The position numbers and the translations under genes were made by a program. From Pictodentalium vernedei (Eukaryota > Mollusca > Scaphopoda > Dentaliida > Dentaliidae): a stretch of DNA of 64,000 nucleotides. Positions 22,510-34,079 of the stretch are shown piece by piece; position 1 is the first letter of the stretch, and each line of letters opens with the position of its first letter. Below the pieces are notes generated by a model. The model was not told the DNA's origin and did no database searches. It worked only from the letters and a program-made list of their open reading frames with translations. The stretch spans positions 71,592,956 to 71,656,955 of the forward strand of contig CM062292.1 in the NCBI GenBank assembly GCA_031216915.1. Direction: 5' to 3'.

Positions 22510-24150
22510 TCCCAAAAATCCCCGTCAAATTCCTCAAATATGCATGTAATAAGGGCGCAACGTTACCGCAATGTAGTTCAGTAACACATGCGTACAGTAT
22601 CAATTGCCTGGAAAGACACATAGAAACAGAACTCACCTTAACACCTCACCTTAACACAAACTTTTAGAACTTAAAATTGAGTAAGTCAGACAAAAACGTG
22701 AACATTGTGACTGAAAAAAAGAAAAGAAATCAGTTAAATTTCTGCATACAGTAGGGTTAATACCTACAGTTGTTATTGAAATGAGAAAATAAACAGTAAT
22801 GAGAGGTGAAGGCACCACAATCTGCACAAAAGCTGACTTTAACGCAAATTCTTACAACACCTAAACGCTAATTCTTACAACAAGTTTTGGCAGAAAATCA
22901 GCCTCAAATTCCTCAAATATGCATGTAATGAGGGTTAAATATTACTGCAATGGAGTTCAGTAACCCAAGTGCAGAATATTAATCGCCTGGAAAGACACAT
23001 AGAAACACAACTCACCTAAACACAAAGTTTACAAAGTTTTACAACTTAAAATTTACTAAGTCCGAGAAAAACATGAAAATTTTGAGTAAAAAAAAAGAAA
23101 ATTTCCGTTAAATTTCTGCATACAGTAGGGTTAATACCTTCAGTTGTTATTGAAATATGAAAATCAACAGTAATGAGAAGTTAAAGCAGCACAATCTGCA
23201 CAAAAGCTGACTTTAACGCAAATTCTTACAACACCTAAACGCAAATTCTTACAACAACTTTTGGAAGAAAATTTTAGGTGAAATTTGGAAAAAGGTCATA
23301 GTATCAGGGTTAAATACTGTTCTGATAGTCCCCTACAACCTACATATGCAATATCAAAGGCCTGAGCCCACTGATCTTTGAGAACTCACCTTAACACCTC
23401 ACCTTAACACAAACTTTTAGAACTTAAAATTTACTATGTCCGAGAAAAACATGGAAATTTTGACTGAACAAAAAAGAAAATTTCCGTTAAATTTCTGCAT
23501 ACAGTCGGGTTAATACCTACAGTTGTTATTGAAATATGAAAATCAAGAGTAATGAGAAGTTAAAGCACCACAATCTGCACAAAAGCTGACTTTAACGCAA
23601 ATTCTTACAACACCTAAACGCTAATTCTTACAACAAGTTTTGGCAGAAAATCAGCCTCAAATTCCCCAAATATGCATGTAATGAGGGTTAAATATTACTG
23701 CAGTGGAGTTCAGTGACCCAAGTGTAGAATATTAATCGCTTGGAAAGACACATAGAAACACAACTCACCTAAACACAAAGTTTACAAAGTTTTACAACAT
23801 AAAATTTACTAAGTCCGAGAAAAACATGAAAATTTTGAGTGAAAAAAAAGAAAATTTTCGTTAAATTTCTGCATACAGTAGGGTTAATACCTACAGTTGT
23901 TATTGAAATATGAAAATCAACAGTAATGAGAAGTTAAACCAGCACAATATGCACAAAAGCTGACTTTAACACAAATTCTTACAACACCTAAACGCAAATT
24001 CTTACAACTTTTGGCAGAAAATTTTAGCTGACATTTGGAAAAAAGTCGTAGTTTCAGGGTTAAATACTGTTCTGATAGTCCCCTACAACCTACATATGCA
24101 ATATCAAAGGCCTGAGCCCACTGATGTTTGAGAAATTCACCTTAACATTA
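22510..24150. repeat. Tandem array, ~372-bp unit with A-B higher order
   Basis: The block GGGTTAATACCTACAGTTGTTATTGAAAT recurs near 22,755, 23,138, 23,510 and 23,882, giving a 372-383 bp period. Units alternate. A units carry TCCTCAAATATGCATGTAAT. B units carry 'aaggtcatagtatcagggttaaatactg' and 'tagtcccctacaacctac'. So the array reads A-B-A-B with an approx. 745-bp higher-order unit. It closes at 24,160-24,245 with a GACGCCGACGCTGACGCC stretch and a small hairpin (TAGCTCACC...GGTGAGCTA). Confidence 0.8.
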
Positions 24151-24249
24151 AATCTTCCAATATTGGACACGCCGGACGCCGACGCTGACGCCCGAGGTTA
24201 TCACAATAGCTCACCACATCTTACAGATGTAGGTGAGCTAATAAAATGA

Positions 24250-25130
24250 TTTTTATAATAGATATATAATAATATATATGTTAAGTTTAATCTTAGTGGC
24301 CCAGTTTCACTAAATGTGCTGCTGAATCGAGAAACTGTACAGGAATTTTATGACCGGCAACTGATTCTTTCGTCTCAAATTACTGTTGGTAATAACCGCC
24401 CCCCCCCCCCCCCCTAAGCTGAATTACTGTACTTTCGCCACCACGTTTGCAAAAACTATTTTGTATGCGAAAGTACAATGTAGGCGAAGGTAGACGTCTC
24501 CGTATAAACAAGTAGTAGTGTGGAAGACTACAATACCAGACGAAGACAGAAGTAACGAAATCCGATCGCAGGACTGATGGTTATAGTCAACCACTGACAG
24601 GCTCATACATTATTGGGGGTAACAGACAGTTGCTCCTAAGTAAAACAGTACATATGGTTGTAAAAGAAGGGAACTCTTTGTAGAGCTTATGGAAGTAACT
24701 GGGGAAAATGTTTACCAACAGTAGTCCACCAAAAATGTTTCAAATACTGGTTCCCAGCGGTCCCTACCAGTCCTCTAGAGTGTCACTAAGTTTGATCCCC
24801 ATTGGTCCCCGGTAGTCCTCGAAAACCTGTATTGTGTCCATGTGCAGCATGTGCCGTGCGCACATTTTGCACTAGCACACATGCTCACCTCACTGATGAT
24901 TCGTCTTCAATTCGGCAAAGGGCTGTGGAGGCTTTTTTAAGAAAAATCTTATTTCGAAGTTAAAGTTAAAAAAAAACTCTCAATGTTTTATTACATAAGA
25001 TATAGACCTTCAGAAGAAAGTAGCGTGAAGAGAATACAGAAGAACTTAACTCTTCAGCAAACGAGTTTTGGAGAGGGCACTTGCAAAATAACGTCTTGAA
25101 TAATTATTTTTTTTAGCTGCGACTAGCAGC
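24250..25130. other. Gene-less stretch
   Basis: No gene is recognised. A C run lies at 24,400-24,414, and short inverted text TTTCGCC...GGCGAAAG at 24,433-24,490. Confidence 0.5.
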
Positions 25131-25139
25131 TCTCTAAGT

Positions 25140-25555
25140 GGCAATGTCGGTCTGTCTGTCGGTCTGTCTGTCGGTCGGTCGGTCGGTCTGTCTGTGACCA
25201 ACTAGTTTGTCTGTGACCAACGAGTTTCAAAAACTCAATACCTTTTGAAATACTTGATGGAATGACTTTATATTTGGCATGTAAGTGTATCTTATTGATG
25301 TCTAGCCACTGTTCAATGCATGTGTTGTTCCAAATATTTTTCTTGGAGTTATGGCCCTTGATGAACTTAGAATGTCGGTCGGTCTCTCTGTGACCAACGA
25401 GTTTCAAAACTCAATAACTTTTGAAATACTTGATGGAATGACTTTGTATTTGGCATGCAAGTGTATCTTATTGATGTCGAGCCACTGTTCAATGCATGCG
25501 TTGTTCCAAATATTTTTCTTGGAGTTATGGCCCTTGATGAACTTAGAATTTTGTG
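25140..25555. repeat. Microsatellite plus tandem duplicated ~175-bp unit
   Basis: A GTCTGTCTGTCGGTC microsatellite (25,150-25,195) is followed by two copies (about 25,207-25,374 and 25,386-25,553) of a unit beginning GTGACCAACGAGTTTCAAAA. Each unit ends TTGGAGTTATGGCCCTTGATG. The unit resembles dispersed non-coding repeats common in bivalve genomes (from memory, not searched). Confidence 0.7.
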
Positions 25556-25950
25556 AAATTGCACCACCCATCGCAGCTACGGCGTCGATGTCGCGATTTT
25601 TATTTTAGAGCTGGGTGGTTTAGATTTTTCAGATTCGGTTTGCAGGAAAAGACCTCGGGTTCGGTTCGGTTTTTCTATGTTTTAAGAGCAGATAGTAAAT
25701 AAATAATACTCCAGGCTCCTTAACTTGGACAAAATCAGCAATAGTTAGCACGACACCACTCATCATAAAAAGCCATGTCCCTAAGTATCTCCATTGGGCT
25801 CAGCCTAACTTCTCTGTGCTCATTATTAGGGGTGCTAGGGGACCATTGCTTAGCCTATTTAGTCCGTAAAAACACAAATTAGGTAACAAATTAATCAAGT
25901 TCATCTAATTTATGTAATGTTATTTCTCATTATCACATTTTCTCCATTAA

Positions 25951-26183
25951 CCCTTTATCCAACATAACGCTAAAACCGGCCAGCGCTATTCTCAAAAATC
26001 TCCAATTAATTTTCATTATTTTTTCATTTTTTGTCTCAAAAACATAGGTTATGACCCCTCGTTGGAACGAGCCCGTTCCAACGAGGGGTCATAACCTATG
26101 TTTTTGAGACAAAAAATGAAAAAAATTAGTTATTCAAGAATTTTGTTTGCAAGTGTCGTCTGCTTTTCATGTTAGGTAAAGGG
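25951..26183. mobile_element. piggyBac-type MITE with central hairpin
   Basis: TTAA (25,947-25,950) precedes CCCTTTATCC. The right end is GGTAAAGGG followed by GTAA, a one-base-changed duplicate. The central hairpin AAACATAGGTTATGACCCC...GGGGTCATAACCTATGTTT has a GAACGAGCCCGTTC centre. It belongs to the second subfamily, also at 27,564-27,806. A fragment of similar hairpin text lies at 26,457-26,510. Confidence 0.8.
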
Positions 26184-26602
26184 GTAATGACTCGTCTGGT
26201 GGAGTCCGGTAGACGAGTCAATAAGGGAGAAAGTGTGATACTGAGAATACGACATATTTGCCTTTTGCAGGATGGACTAAGTGACAAGAATCCATGGTAG
26301 TCGCTAGTCCAGCTCCCTCCAGTAAGATAGATTGATCAGTTTATTCACAAACTCTGTAAAACCGCTCGGACGGTTTTTGCTGGGTCTTACGGTTCGGTTT
26401 GCCGTAAAAACCCGAACCGAACCGAAAAACGGCCCAGCCCTAATTTATTGCCTTAAAGACATAGCATATGACACCCTCAGTAAAACGCACTCGTTTCGAA
26501 AACAATGTTTTAGAGGCAGCAATAAATTATGATTGGCGATTTCTGTGAATAGCGCAGGCCTGATATAAACAGTTAAGTAAAAGGATTAAAATCAACACTT
26601 AC

Positions 26603-26726
26603 TATTAGTGGTGATCCAGAGTTCCAAATGAAGATTCCGTCTGATGGATGGCGATGCCATGATACAAAATTCGGTCTCTCCAGAAGAAAATGTATACTAC
26701 TTCCAAGGTCGTGTACTTCACTCGGT
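26603..26726 (-). CDS. Candidate host exon (splice-bounded)
   Basis: On minus, AGTTTTTTTCAG (acceptor, 26,727-26,738) precedes a 124-bp segment that ends at AATA|GTAAGT (donor, 26,602-26,597). One frame is open throughout (41 codons) and includes FLLERPNFVSWHRHPSDG and IWNSGS. Acceptor, donor and open frame agree, which is stronger than for other chance ORFs here. The protein family is not recognised and no neighbouring exon was identified, so it might be a decayed or captured exon. Confidence 0.4.
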
Positions 26727-26826
26727 CTGAAAAAAACTTTAAGGTTTACACACAAAAAGAGGCGAAATCAATATCTTTTTTTTTTATTTATCAGGCCTGA
26801 AATAACCCAAGAACGACCGTTTAGGT

Positions 26827-27190
26827 TTATTTATTTATTTATTTATTGATGTTTAAGGTCACATATTTATGCACAATGGCTAATCATGACCGTGACAGTT
26901 TTACGGGTGGAGGAAGCCGGAGTACCCGGAGAGAACCACCGAGCAACGACGAGCAGCTGCCAGCTCCCCAACATCGTAACTCCGCACTGCAGCACAGGCA
27001 GAGTTAGATTGGTTGAAGACATGCGTACCATCGATGTGCATTACACCTTAGTACACGGCGTCATCGTGCCCCCACGCGGGCAATGGAGATGAAGTGTCTT
27101 GCCCAAGGACACAACGCGGTTGCCGCAGGTGGGATTCGAACCGAGGACCTCTCGGCTTGCAGCCTGCACCTCTACCTACTGAGCCACCGC
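26827..27190 (-). mobile_element. tRNA-derived SINE, well preserved
   Basis: Read on minus, the head GGTCGCGGTGGCTCAGTAGG (A-box region) and GGTTCGAATCC (B box, complement near 27,131-27,141) form a pol III-type promoter. The core contains TTGTGTCCTTGGGCAAGACA and GGGGGCACGATGACGCC. The tail is (TAAA)n at 26,827-26,848. A 13-bp duplication CGACCGTTTAGGT flanks it (26,814-26,826 and 27,190-27,202), showing retroposition. Its (TAAA)n tail matches that of the LINE at 2.5 kb, a plausible source of reverse transcriptase. Confidence 0.9.
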
Positions 27191-27563
27191 GACCGTTTAG
27201 GTGACGTGTCGGTTACGTCAATTGCAACGTGCGCGAACGAACTTGGGGTTACGACAAAGTAATACAACGTAACTTTATTAAATAACAAATCTCGCATGTT
27301 TTATCTTGAAGATGTGGCAATCTTTTGGAGCTATCTCGACTCTTAGGTTAATTATTTATTTATAATTATTTATTTCAACCACATATGAATAGAATGGTAT
27401 TTTGTTTCCTTCTTAACCCTTTGAACGAGAGAGGCCGCTTTTCCGGCCCAGGCGCATGATACGTCATAATCTCATCAAGTAGGATGGCTGCTAAGTCAGG
27501 ATGTGGGGTAGACCAATCAATTTTTCAATGTGCTGGCCGAAGGCTGCACTTTGAAAATATTAA

Positions 27564-27806
27564 CCCTTTACCTAACACGAAAAGCAGACGACACATGCAA
27601 ATAAATTCTTGAAGCACTAATTGTTTTGATTTTTTGCGTCAAAAACATAGCTTATGACCCCTCATTGGAACGAGCTCGTTGAGCTCGTTCCAATGAGGGG
27701 TCATAAGCTATGTGTTTGTGACAAAAAATTAAAAGGTAATAAAAATTGAATGGTGAATTTTGTGAATAACGCTGGCCGGTTTTTGCCGTTACGTTGGGTA
27801 AAGGGT
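27564..27806. mobile_element. piggyBac-type MITE, complete
   Basis: TTAA (27,560-27,563) CCCTTTACCTAACACG ... CGTTGGGTAAAGGG TTAA (27,807-27,810) gives a perfect TTAA duplication with CCC/GGG ends, as in piggyBac elements. The 243-bp interior has the hairpin AACATAGCTTATGACCCC...GGGGTCATAAGCTATGT, centred on GAACGAGCTCGTTGAGCTCGTTC. There is no coding capacity. Confidence 0.9.
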
Positions 27807-28009
27807 TAAATGATCTAACCCCCGCCCACAACCCCCGCCCCCACCAAAACAAACTGAATATGGCCTCTTGCTGTAGTTTCTCCTGGACTGACATGGAAGA
27901 TTCTACCTGGGTTCAAAGGGTAAAAAGAATTTCCGCCAAAATAAATAGCAACAAGGAAGCGAGAGTGCGCGCGTTAATTGTTGATATTTATATAGGCGGA
28001 AATCACGTT

Positions 28010-28130
28010 AAGACTTAACGAGTGAGAGATGTGGCCTGTAGGGTGTTCTAATGGAATTGACAATTTACATGCCAAATCTAAGATGGGCACTGGCGGTCAT
28101 GTTTTTCAACGAAATTCGGAAAAATTCGAT
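28010..28130. repeat. Dispersed repeat, copy also at 31,565-31,690
   Basis: GATGTGGCCTGTAGGGTGTTCTAATGGAATTG...GGTCATGTTTTTCAACGAAATTC is shared with 31,590-31,690 in the same orientation. No coding signature is seen. Confidence 0.65.
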
Positions 28131-28474
28131 AGCTCCCATCCAGGCATTGCCCCCAAGCTACACATGAAATTTGGGACTGATCGGGTGAGAGTTGGGGCCT
28201 GTAGGGTGTGCTAAAGGACTTGTGGACGGACAGGCGTACGGACGCACGGGCGGATCACAACCCCTCCCAATAGATCATACTTGGCGTTGTCAAGTTGAAC
28301 TAAAAAGATGACAGGCGTAGTAAAAGCCGAGAAGGTGGAGAAGCATCACAACACCTTTTTTCCTATGGGTTACCACCATTCTGTGTAGCGTAACCTGCCG
28401 ACGGCTTACGATATAAGCCCTTCATTTCCAGGCTTGATTTATGAACTATGAATTATGGTGAACGTTCACAATGC

Positions 28475-28515
28475 AGCAAACTATGACTTAATTAAGAATT
28501 AAGTCATAGTTTGCT
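28475..28515. repeat. Perfect 19-bp hairpin
   Basis: AGCAAACTATGACTTAATT - AAG - AATTAAGTCATAGTTTGCT. Further partial copies of TGTCATAGCAAACTATGACA (28,528-28,547) follow, itself palindromic. Confidence 0.9.
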
Positions 28516-28559
28516 ATGACTTAATTCTGTCATAGCAAACTATGACAGGATTCATACAA

Positions 28560-29735
28560 ACCGAAGGATTCATACATAATTTATACCCATTCCTACACGT
28601 TCATACTCCAATAACGATTATAAAAATTGCATTCAATTCTTATAATTACATTCCGTAACTGTGTAAACTGCTTTTTACCAAACAACAAAGCAGAAAGACG
28701 AAATAAAACATGTACGAACGAACGAGGCGAAACACCACCCTCACACAAAAGACAAAGCGCACAACTCTGAGCTGAGCGCCAGTTCCGTCTAAATGATATC
28801 CCAAAGGCAAATAAGCTTTAATTTTCACAACTTTAGAAATGGAAACGAGTATTTTAGTAACGGGCTTTATACCACAGTTGCGAAATGTCACCAAAGAAAC
28901 AGCAGCGGAGTTGATCACTGCGAGAAGCGCTAAAAGTTAAAAATCCACCCAAACACCGCCCGAATTACATTCTGTCAACTGCGCTCTATCGTAAATGCGG
29001 GTCAAAGTTCGACCAAATATATTCATTGGAAAATGAATTACATTTGGTCATGACGTTTTCATCCAGCTGACCAATGGGAATTGAGTATTTGGACCCAAAA
29101 CGTATAACTACATTAACAATGTAATTATTATACTATAAACGGAGCGTAAATTTCGTGAATATTGGAATGATAATTGCCCCCGATACAGTCTACTCTCGGC
29201 AGTATCGAGTCACTTTGTTTTTAATTTTCTGCCATCTCCATCGTTAAACCAAACATCGATGTGTTTGTCTTGGCAATGCATCATGTAGAACTAGGTACTG
29301 CTTGCCGCGATTGCACGAGGAAAAATAACGCTTACATATCAGGGTACAAAATCATTTTATCAGTCGCATAATAACGGCAGTAAAGAGTCATGGCAGGTAG
29401 TAAAGAATCACACTTTTGCGCCAGTTCAAATGTGTGTTGCATCACTAAATTGGGTAATTTGTGGTTGCCGAACTCTCTGAGACGCATTTCTGTAAGAACA
29501 GATACAAATTAGAATTTATCTCAGAATGATTATTATACATCCCCAGCGATCTGTCAAGTTAGACCTGAATCGAGAGTAAACGAGTGGCGCATTCGCAATC
29601 GGGTTAAAAAAACTTACCTTCGCCCAAAGCTGGTTGGAAATTCACAAAGCATACTGGCATAAATTCAGGATTATCATGTTCGTTTTTTTTTTTCCTTTGA
29701 CAGTGCGCTGAGACACTGGTGTTCAATGTCGACTT
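28560..29735. other. Gene-less stretch
   Basis: No supported gene. A Leu/Val/Phe-rich frame on minus at 28,646-28,918 has no family and is probably spurious. CTCTCGGCAGTATCGAGTCACTTTG (29,190-29,215) is partly repeated inverted at 33,400-33,440. Confidence 0.45.
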
Positions 29736-29745
29736 TACGAATAAG

Positions 29746-29948
29746 CAGAGGCGGACTGGCCGATCGGGCGACCAGGACGTTTACCGATGGGCCGGTGGCC
29801 CAAATTAATGACTGACACACATCGAGATTTTCTGACTAAAATGACAACATTTTGTCGCAACTGGGGGGGGGGGGGGGTATAGTGCATGGATGGACCGGTA
29901 AATTGGTAGAGGGGCCGCCATTGTTGCCATATGGGCCAGCCGCCTCTG
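29746..29948. mobile_element. hAT-type MITE
   Basis: Termini CAGAGGCGGACTGGCC and GGCCAGCCGCCTCTG are inverted repeats. They are flanked by CGAATAAG (29,738-29,745) and CGGATAAG (29,949-29,956), an 8-bp target duplication with one change. CAG...CTG ends with an 8-bp duplication are hAT hallmarks. It is 203 bp long and has an internal G run (29,863-29,877). Confidence 0.85.
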
Positions 29949-30025
29949 CGGATAAGGTCATTTTGTGTGGGTTGTATAAAATACTGCACGCACCGTCGCT
30001 ATAAGATTTTTTAATGGCCTTGGGG

Positions 30026-30389
30026 CGGGGGGGGGGGGGGGGGGGGTCAGTGGCTCAGTGGTAGACTGTTGGACTTCTATGCTAGAGGGCCCGAGTTCGA
30101 TCCCTGTCCGAGCCGTCCCGCGTTGTGTCCTTGGGCAAGGCACCTTAGCACGGTTGCCTACATGGGGGCACGATGATGCCGTGTACTAAGGCGAACTGCA
30201 CGTCGGTGGAACACGTGTCTTCAACCGCTGTAACCCTGCTTGAGCGGAGCTTGAACAGAGTTAAAATGTTGAGGAGCTGACAGTTGCTCGTCGATGCTCG
30301 GTGGTTCTCTCCGGCTTCCTCCATCCGTAAAACTTTCACGATTAGCCATTGTGCATACGTATGTGACCTTAAACAAAAATAAATAAATA
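30026..30389 (+). mobile_element. tRNA-derived SINE, well preserved
   Basis: After a G run (about 30,029-30,046) come TGGCTCAGTGGTAGA (A box) and GAGTTCGATCCC (B box, 30,090-30,101), as in a tRNA. The family core and (AAATA)n tail (30,371-30,390) follow. AATGGCCTTGGGG (30,013-30,025) and AATGGCCTTAGGG (30,390-30,402) are the target duplication. Its tRNA-like head differs from that of the 26.8-kb copy, although the core is shared. Confidence 0.9.
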
Positions 30390-30402
30390 AATGGCCTTAG
30401 GG

Positions 30403-32835
30403 TGAGTGACCGAGTTGTCTCACATTTCGAACGTTATTTATATATCAGGCATATTGACTGATTAAAAGGCAGTAAAGTATGTTAAATTTCTGAAGGGGGG
30501 GGGGGGGGATTCGGAGATTGTGCAACAAGCATATCTGGAAGGGCGAGGCCGAGTGGCAGAAGGTTGTCTGTCACTAGCTTTTGTAATACCTCTTACCATC
30601 TTAGGTCTAAGAGGACCAGGGCTCTATATGTGGTATGGGAATCATACAGAGACTATAGGGTGTGTCCCTGCCATTGGTGGAGTGTCCAAGGGCCTCTCTC
30701 TCTGAAGAATTTTTTAAAATGTCAGTGCACTGTCACTGAGAGTGAATGTTTGGTGAGGTGATGTATATTTTGTTGAAAAGTAAGCTCCAGTAGGTGATAA
30801 TTCTTTGAATACCCCAAAATATGATTTGTTATGTTGGGAATAATAAAACAAACAACATACTTCAATAAATGAGAAGTATTAAATAGAAAGCATTCAAAGC
30901 AAAGTGCTTCTCGTAGAGAGATTATGATGACGATTTTGATGATGATGGTGAATAGTTGATGCTATGATGATGTGTTGATGGTGATGATGATTACTATTAT
31001 TTATGATGATTATAATGAGTTGAGTTGATGAGTTGAATTGCTGAGTTGATCAGTTGAGTTGAGTTGATGAGTTGAGTTGATGGATGCAATACCAGCTGAA
31101 ATAAGTTGTAGGGTAACCACTAGAAATCTTACCTCACAGTTTAGCTTTGTTATCTCCGTTGGAACGACGGGAAGTGGAGTAGTACCTGTTCCCTGTGGTA
31201 GACAAGTCCTGCTTTACTGGTAAAATAGGATCCTGTAACCAATGCCTGTGGTGGAAGTCCTGTGATGTTGGCAATGGGTATAAACGATCGGTTAGTCTTG
31301 TATTTATACTTGTTGTAACTGTTGTATTGTCACAATACAGCCTTAGATGTTGATTTGACACTAAGCACCAATAAATCAATAAAATTTACCTTTGATGATA
31401 ATTCCAAGACTTGACATATTTCTTGGGAAGGGCTTCCCAGGAAATGATGTCAAGTGTTGGAAATATCAACACATGGGAAACAGAACGAAACTCAAATTGT
31501 TCAAGAAGGGACTGAACTAAATAGAAAGATCCAGTAATGGCGATGCCAAGTTATTTACTCGTGTTTCTGAAAAAGATCGGGGAGGGGTGTGGCCAGTAGA
31601 CTGTAATAATGGAATTGTTGACAATTTATATGTCAAATCCAAGATAGCCACTGACGGCCATGTTTTTCAACGAAATTCAGAAACTCCTATTTCTGCCTCG
31701 TGTCCCCACACGTTTTGGGCCTTCGTCCATGTCTAGTTAAGACACACTTCATACCCCCAACCCACCCCTTCCCACCTAACGCAAATAGAGACCAGAATGC
31801 TTTGGTCGAAACACCTCGGTCGAGCCCACTCTCCTCATCGCCAAAATGATACAAGGCCGAAAGTGAATTAGGCCGCAACGACACCGCTCCCCCTCCTACC
31901 CCCCCCCCCCCCAAAAAAAAAGCAGAAAAAACCAACACAAAGCGAGCACACTCATCCCCTGTCGAAATTTCAACAATTCATCAGAGGCAAACATTGGAAT
32001 TTTAACTTGGACCCCATGTAGTCGTGGATACCGGAAACAAACAAAATCATATTCCAATCCCTCTCCGCCACCCTCGCACATCCCGTCGGTGTCACCCTTG
32101 AAAAATGTGCAGCCCGGTATAGACGTGCATATAGGCCCACACGTGCAATTTGGAAACCAGTGTGAACATCAATAACACACGTATGAAAATTGCAATAAAA
32201 CGAATGATTTGTTCTGTAAAATGGGTAAATTATAGTAACTTGTTGCATATCTTGCGAGATAAAACAATACCTTCTTACCATTTTAACACGCGCGGAATCT
32301 TGACAGGTCAGTATTTACACGGAGTTTCTAAAAATATATCTTTCACGGGGAATAATATCACGTGAGGCATTGCAGCTTGTACTGGTTCGATCAGAGACAT
32401 CGGAAAAAGACTTTTTATATCCGATTTCTATGGGTTCGATAAAGCCGAGTGCATGACCTCCATCAACTTTACTATTTGCATCAGAATGGTAAGGAATTTA
32501 CTCTCAAAGTTTTTATTAGTTAGAGAATAATAGTGGGGGTAACAATTTAAACAACTTAGCTTCAGCGTTATTTGGGCCGTTTCTTTTTCTTGAATTAAAA
32601 TTCAAAATGCAAGTGGGTGAGCAAGTTACATTTTCGTCGCGGTCGGTTCCGGTAATAACAAAAACACCGCCACACAGACTACATATATTGCGAAAGCATA
32701 TTTCTTTTTCATGACATCTGGGAAATATATATTTTCTGTCAGTAAGCAGAAAGAAAAAAGAAAAAGTACCAGCACTGCCTCCTCATAAATTACTAAAATC
32801 AACAACAAACAAAAGACGAATAATACCAACAACAT
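30403..32835. other. Non-coding stretch with minor repeats
   Basis: A G run lies at 30,496-30,509. A GATGAT/GTTGA-rich microsatellite spans about 30,925-31,090. At 31,165-31,320 is the inverted copy of the 13.3-kb repeat, and at 31,565-31,690 the copy of the 28.0-kb repeat. A C run lies at 31,900-31,913. No gene is supported. Confidence 0.5.
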
Positions 32836-32839
32836 TTAA

Positions 32840-33081
32840 CCCTTTACCCAACGAATCGCTCGCCTCCGCCCGCGTAATATGCAAATTCAGCAGTTGAAAA
32901 AATATAATTTTTCAAAAAATTTCAACAAAACCATATCATGTGACCCCTTGTTGGAACGAGCTCGTCGAGCTCGTTCCAACGAGGGGTCACATGATATGGT
33001 TTTGTTAAAAAAATTTTAAACATTTTAAAAAATTTATATTTAAAATAATAAATTTTGATATGGTCTGCGTTGGGTAAAGGG
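32840..33081. mobile_element. piggyBac-type MITE, complete
   Basis: TTAA (32,836-32,839) CCCTTTACCCAACG ... CGTTGGGTAAAGGG TTAA (33,082-33,085). The interior hairpin ACCATATCATGTGACCCC...GGGGTCACATGATATGGT is centred on GAACGAGCTCGTCGAGCTCGTTC. It abuts the LINE 3' fragment that begins right after the TTAA. Confidence 0.9.
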
Positions 33082-33085
33082 TTAA

Positions 33086-33356
33086 AGACTGTGAAACAAA
33101 GAACTCTATAACAAACCAAGCAAGAGTAACCCAAAAAACTTTCCAAGTCCCATATTGTAAAACGGTCATTTATAGAAATTCCTTCTTTCCCAAGACAACC
33201 ACAGACTGGAACCAGCTGGAAGATATTGTTGTCTCAGTACCAACATTGGAGCTGTTCAAGAAGGTCATCCAAAAGACACCATGAGCGCTCTCCTCAGCCC
33301 GTAGCATTAAAGCCTCAATAGGTTACTGCTACGTAAAAATGCAGATACAGATACAG
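33086..33356 (+). pseudogene. LINE ORF2 C-terminus and tail (5'-truncated)
   Basis: The frame contains YRNSFFPKTTTDWNQLED and ends IQKTP-stop near 33,284. This is the C-terminal signature (SFFPRT..WN.L) of CR1/Jockey-like non-LTR elements. A short 3' UTR ends in (CAGATA)n at 33,337-33,356. The 5' part is absent, consistent with truncation or displacement by the MITE. It is a different family from the LINE at 2.5-11 kb. Confidence 0.7.
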
Positions 33357-33742
33357 AAATATTCCGGTTGTTTAAACGTAACAGGGCAGTCAGTAAATTT
33401 TGAATCGATACTGCCGACGACTCGATACTGCCGAGTTGACTGTATAACAGTATATACTGGATCCACTAAAATGCGGAATTCGTTATTACTTCTCGTTTTC
33501 ATTGTTACTATCATATTCCTTTTGCATGAACTGATTCTATATTTCGCAAGCATAATAAGCTGGCATAAAGATTTCAGAATTTATGGCGTTCTTCAGTATT
33601 TTGCAACCATGACAGCAATACATTCTGTCCGGAAAACCCATCGACATTTTAGAAAGAAAACGTGGTGCCACCTGTGTTGGTTCCTTTTACCAACTGGATT
33701 CCGAAGTACAGATAAAACAAGAAAATAAATGTTTGTGGACGA

Positions 33743-33984
33743 GGGACACACTAAAATGTGTACCCCGGCCCCGGTTCCGGAAAAGGTGTGCCTGGGAAAT
33801 ATAAAGTTGCATTTCTTTCTTATTCGTATGTATAATGAGATCATTTTTGGTATGTAGCATCCTTTAGGGGTACTTTAAAGGTTTATGGAGAAATATTTAG
33901 AATTATCTTATTTTTGTGAGTTTTATCGAAGTTTTCCCTTCAGAAACACACTAAAAGTGTACCCCGGCCGGGTCGTTAATTAAT
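33743..33984. mobile_element. ~245-bp MITE, copy 1
   Basis: It runs from GGGACACACTAAAATGTG to GGGTCGTTAATTAAT. The same element lies inverted at 61,977-62,222, and that comparison defines both ends. Each copy carries near-identical direct blocks just inside both ends (ACACACTAAAATGTGTACCC at about 33,746 and ACACACTAAAAGTGTACCCC at about 33,945). Confidence 0.75.
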
Positions 33985-34079
33985 TGGCCCAGTTTATCTG
34001 ATGATTATATACTATAATCTGATCACACCTTCATGGAAATAATGGAAGTGTTGTAGGAGTGCATTCACAGTTAACTTGA

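Noticed and set aside
22510-24150. Possible CRISPR-like array
   Set aside because: Units are 370 bp and similar throughout, with no short repeat/unique spacer structure, and the DNA is eukaryotic.
28646-28918. 90-codon hydrophobic frame resembling a membrane protein
   Set aside because: No ATG context, repeat or family support. Composition follows the local AT bias.
30045-30115. tRNA gene-like sequence with A and B boxes
   Set aside because: It lacks a complete cloverleaf, runs on into the shared SINE core and tail, and is flanked by a 13-bp duplication. It is the SINE head, not a tRNA gene.
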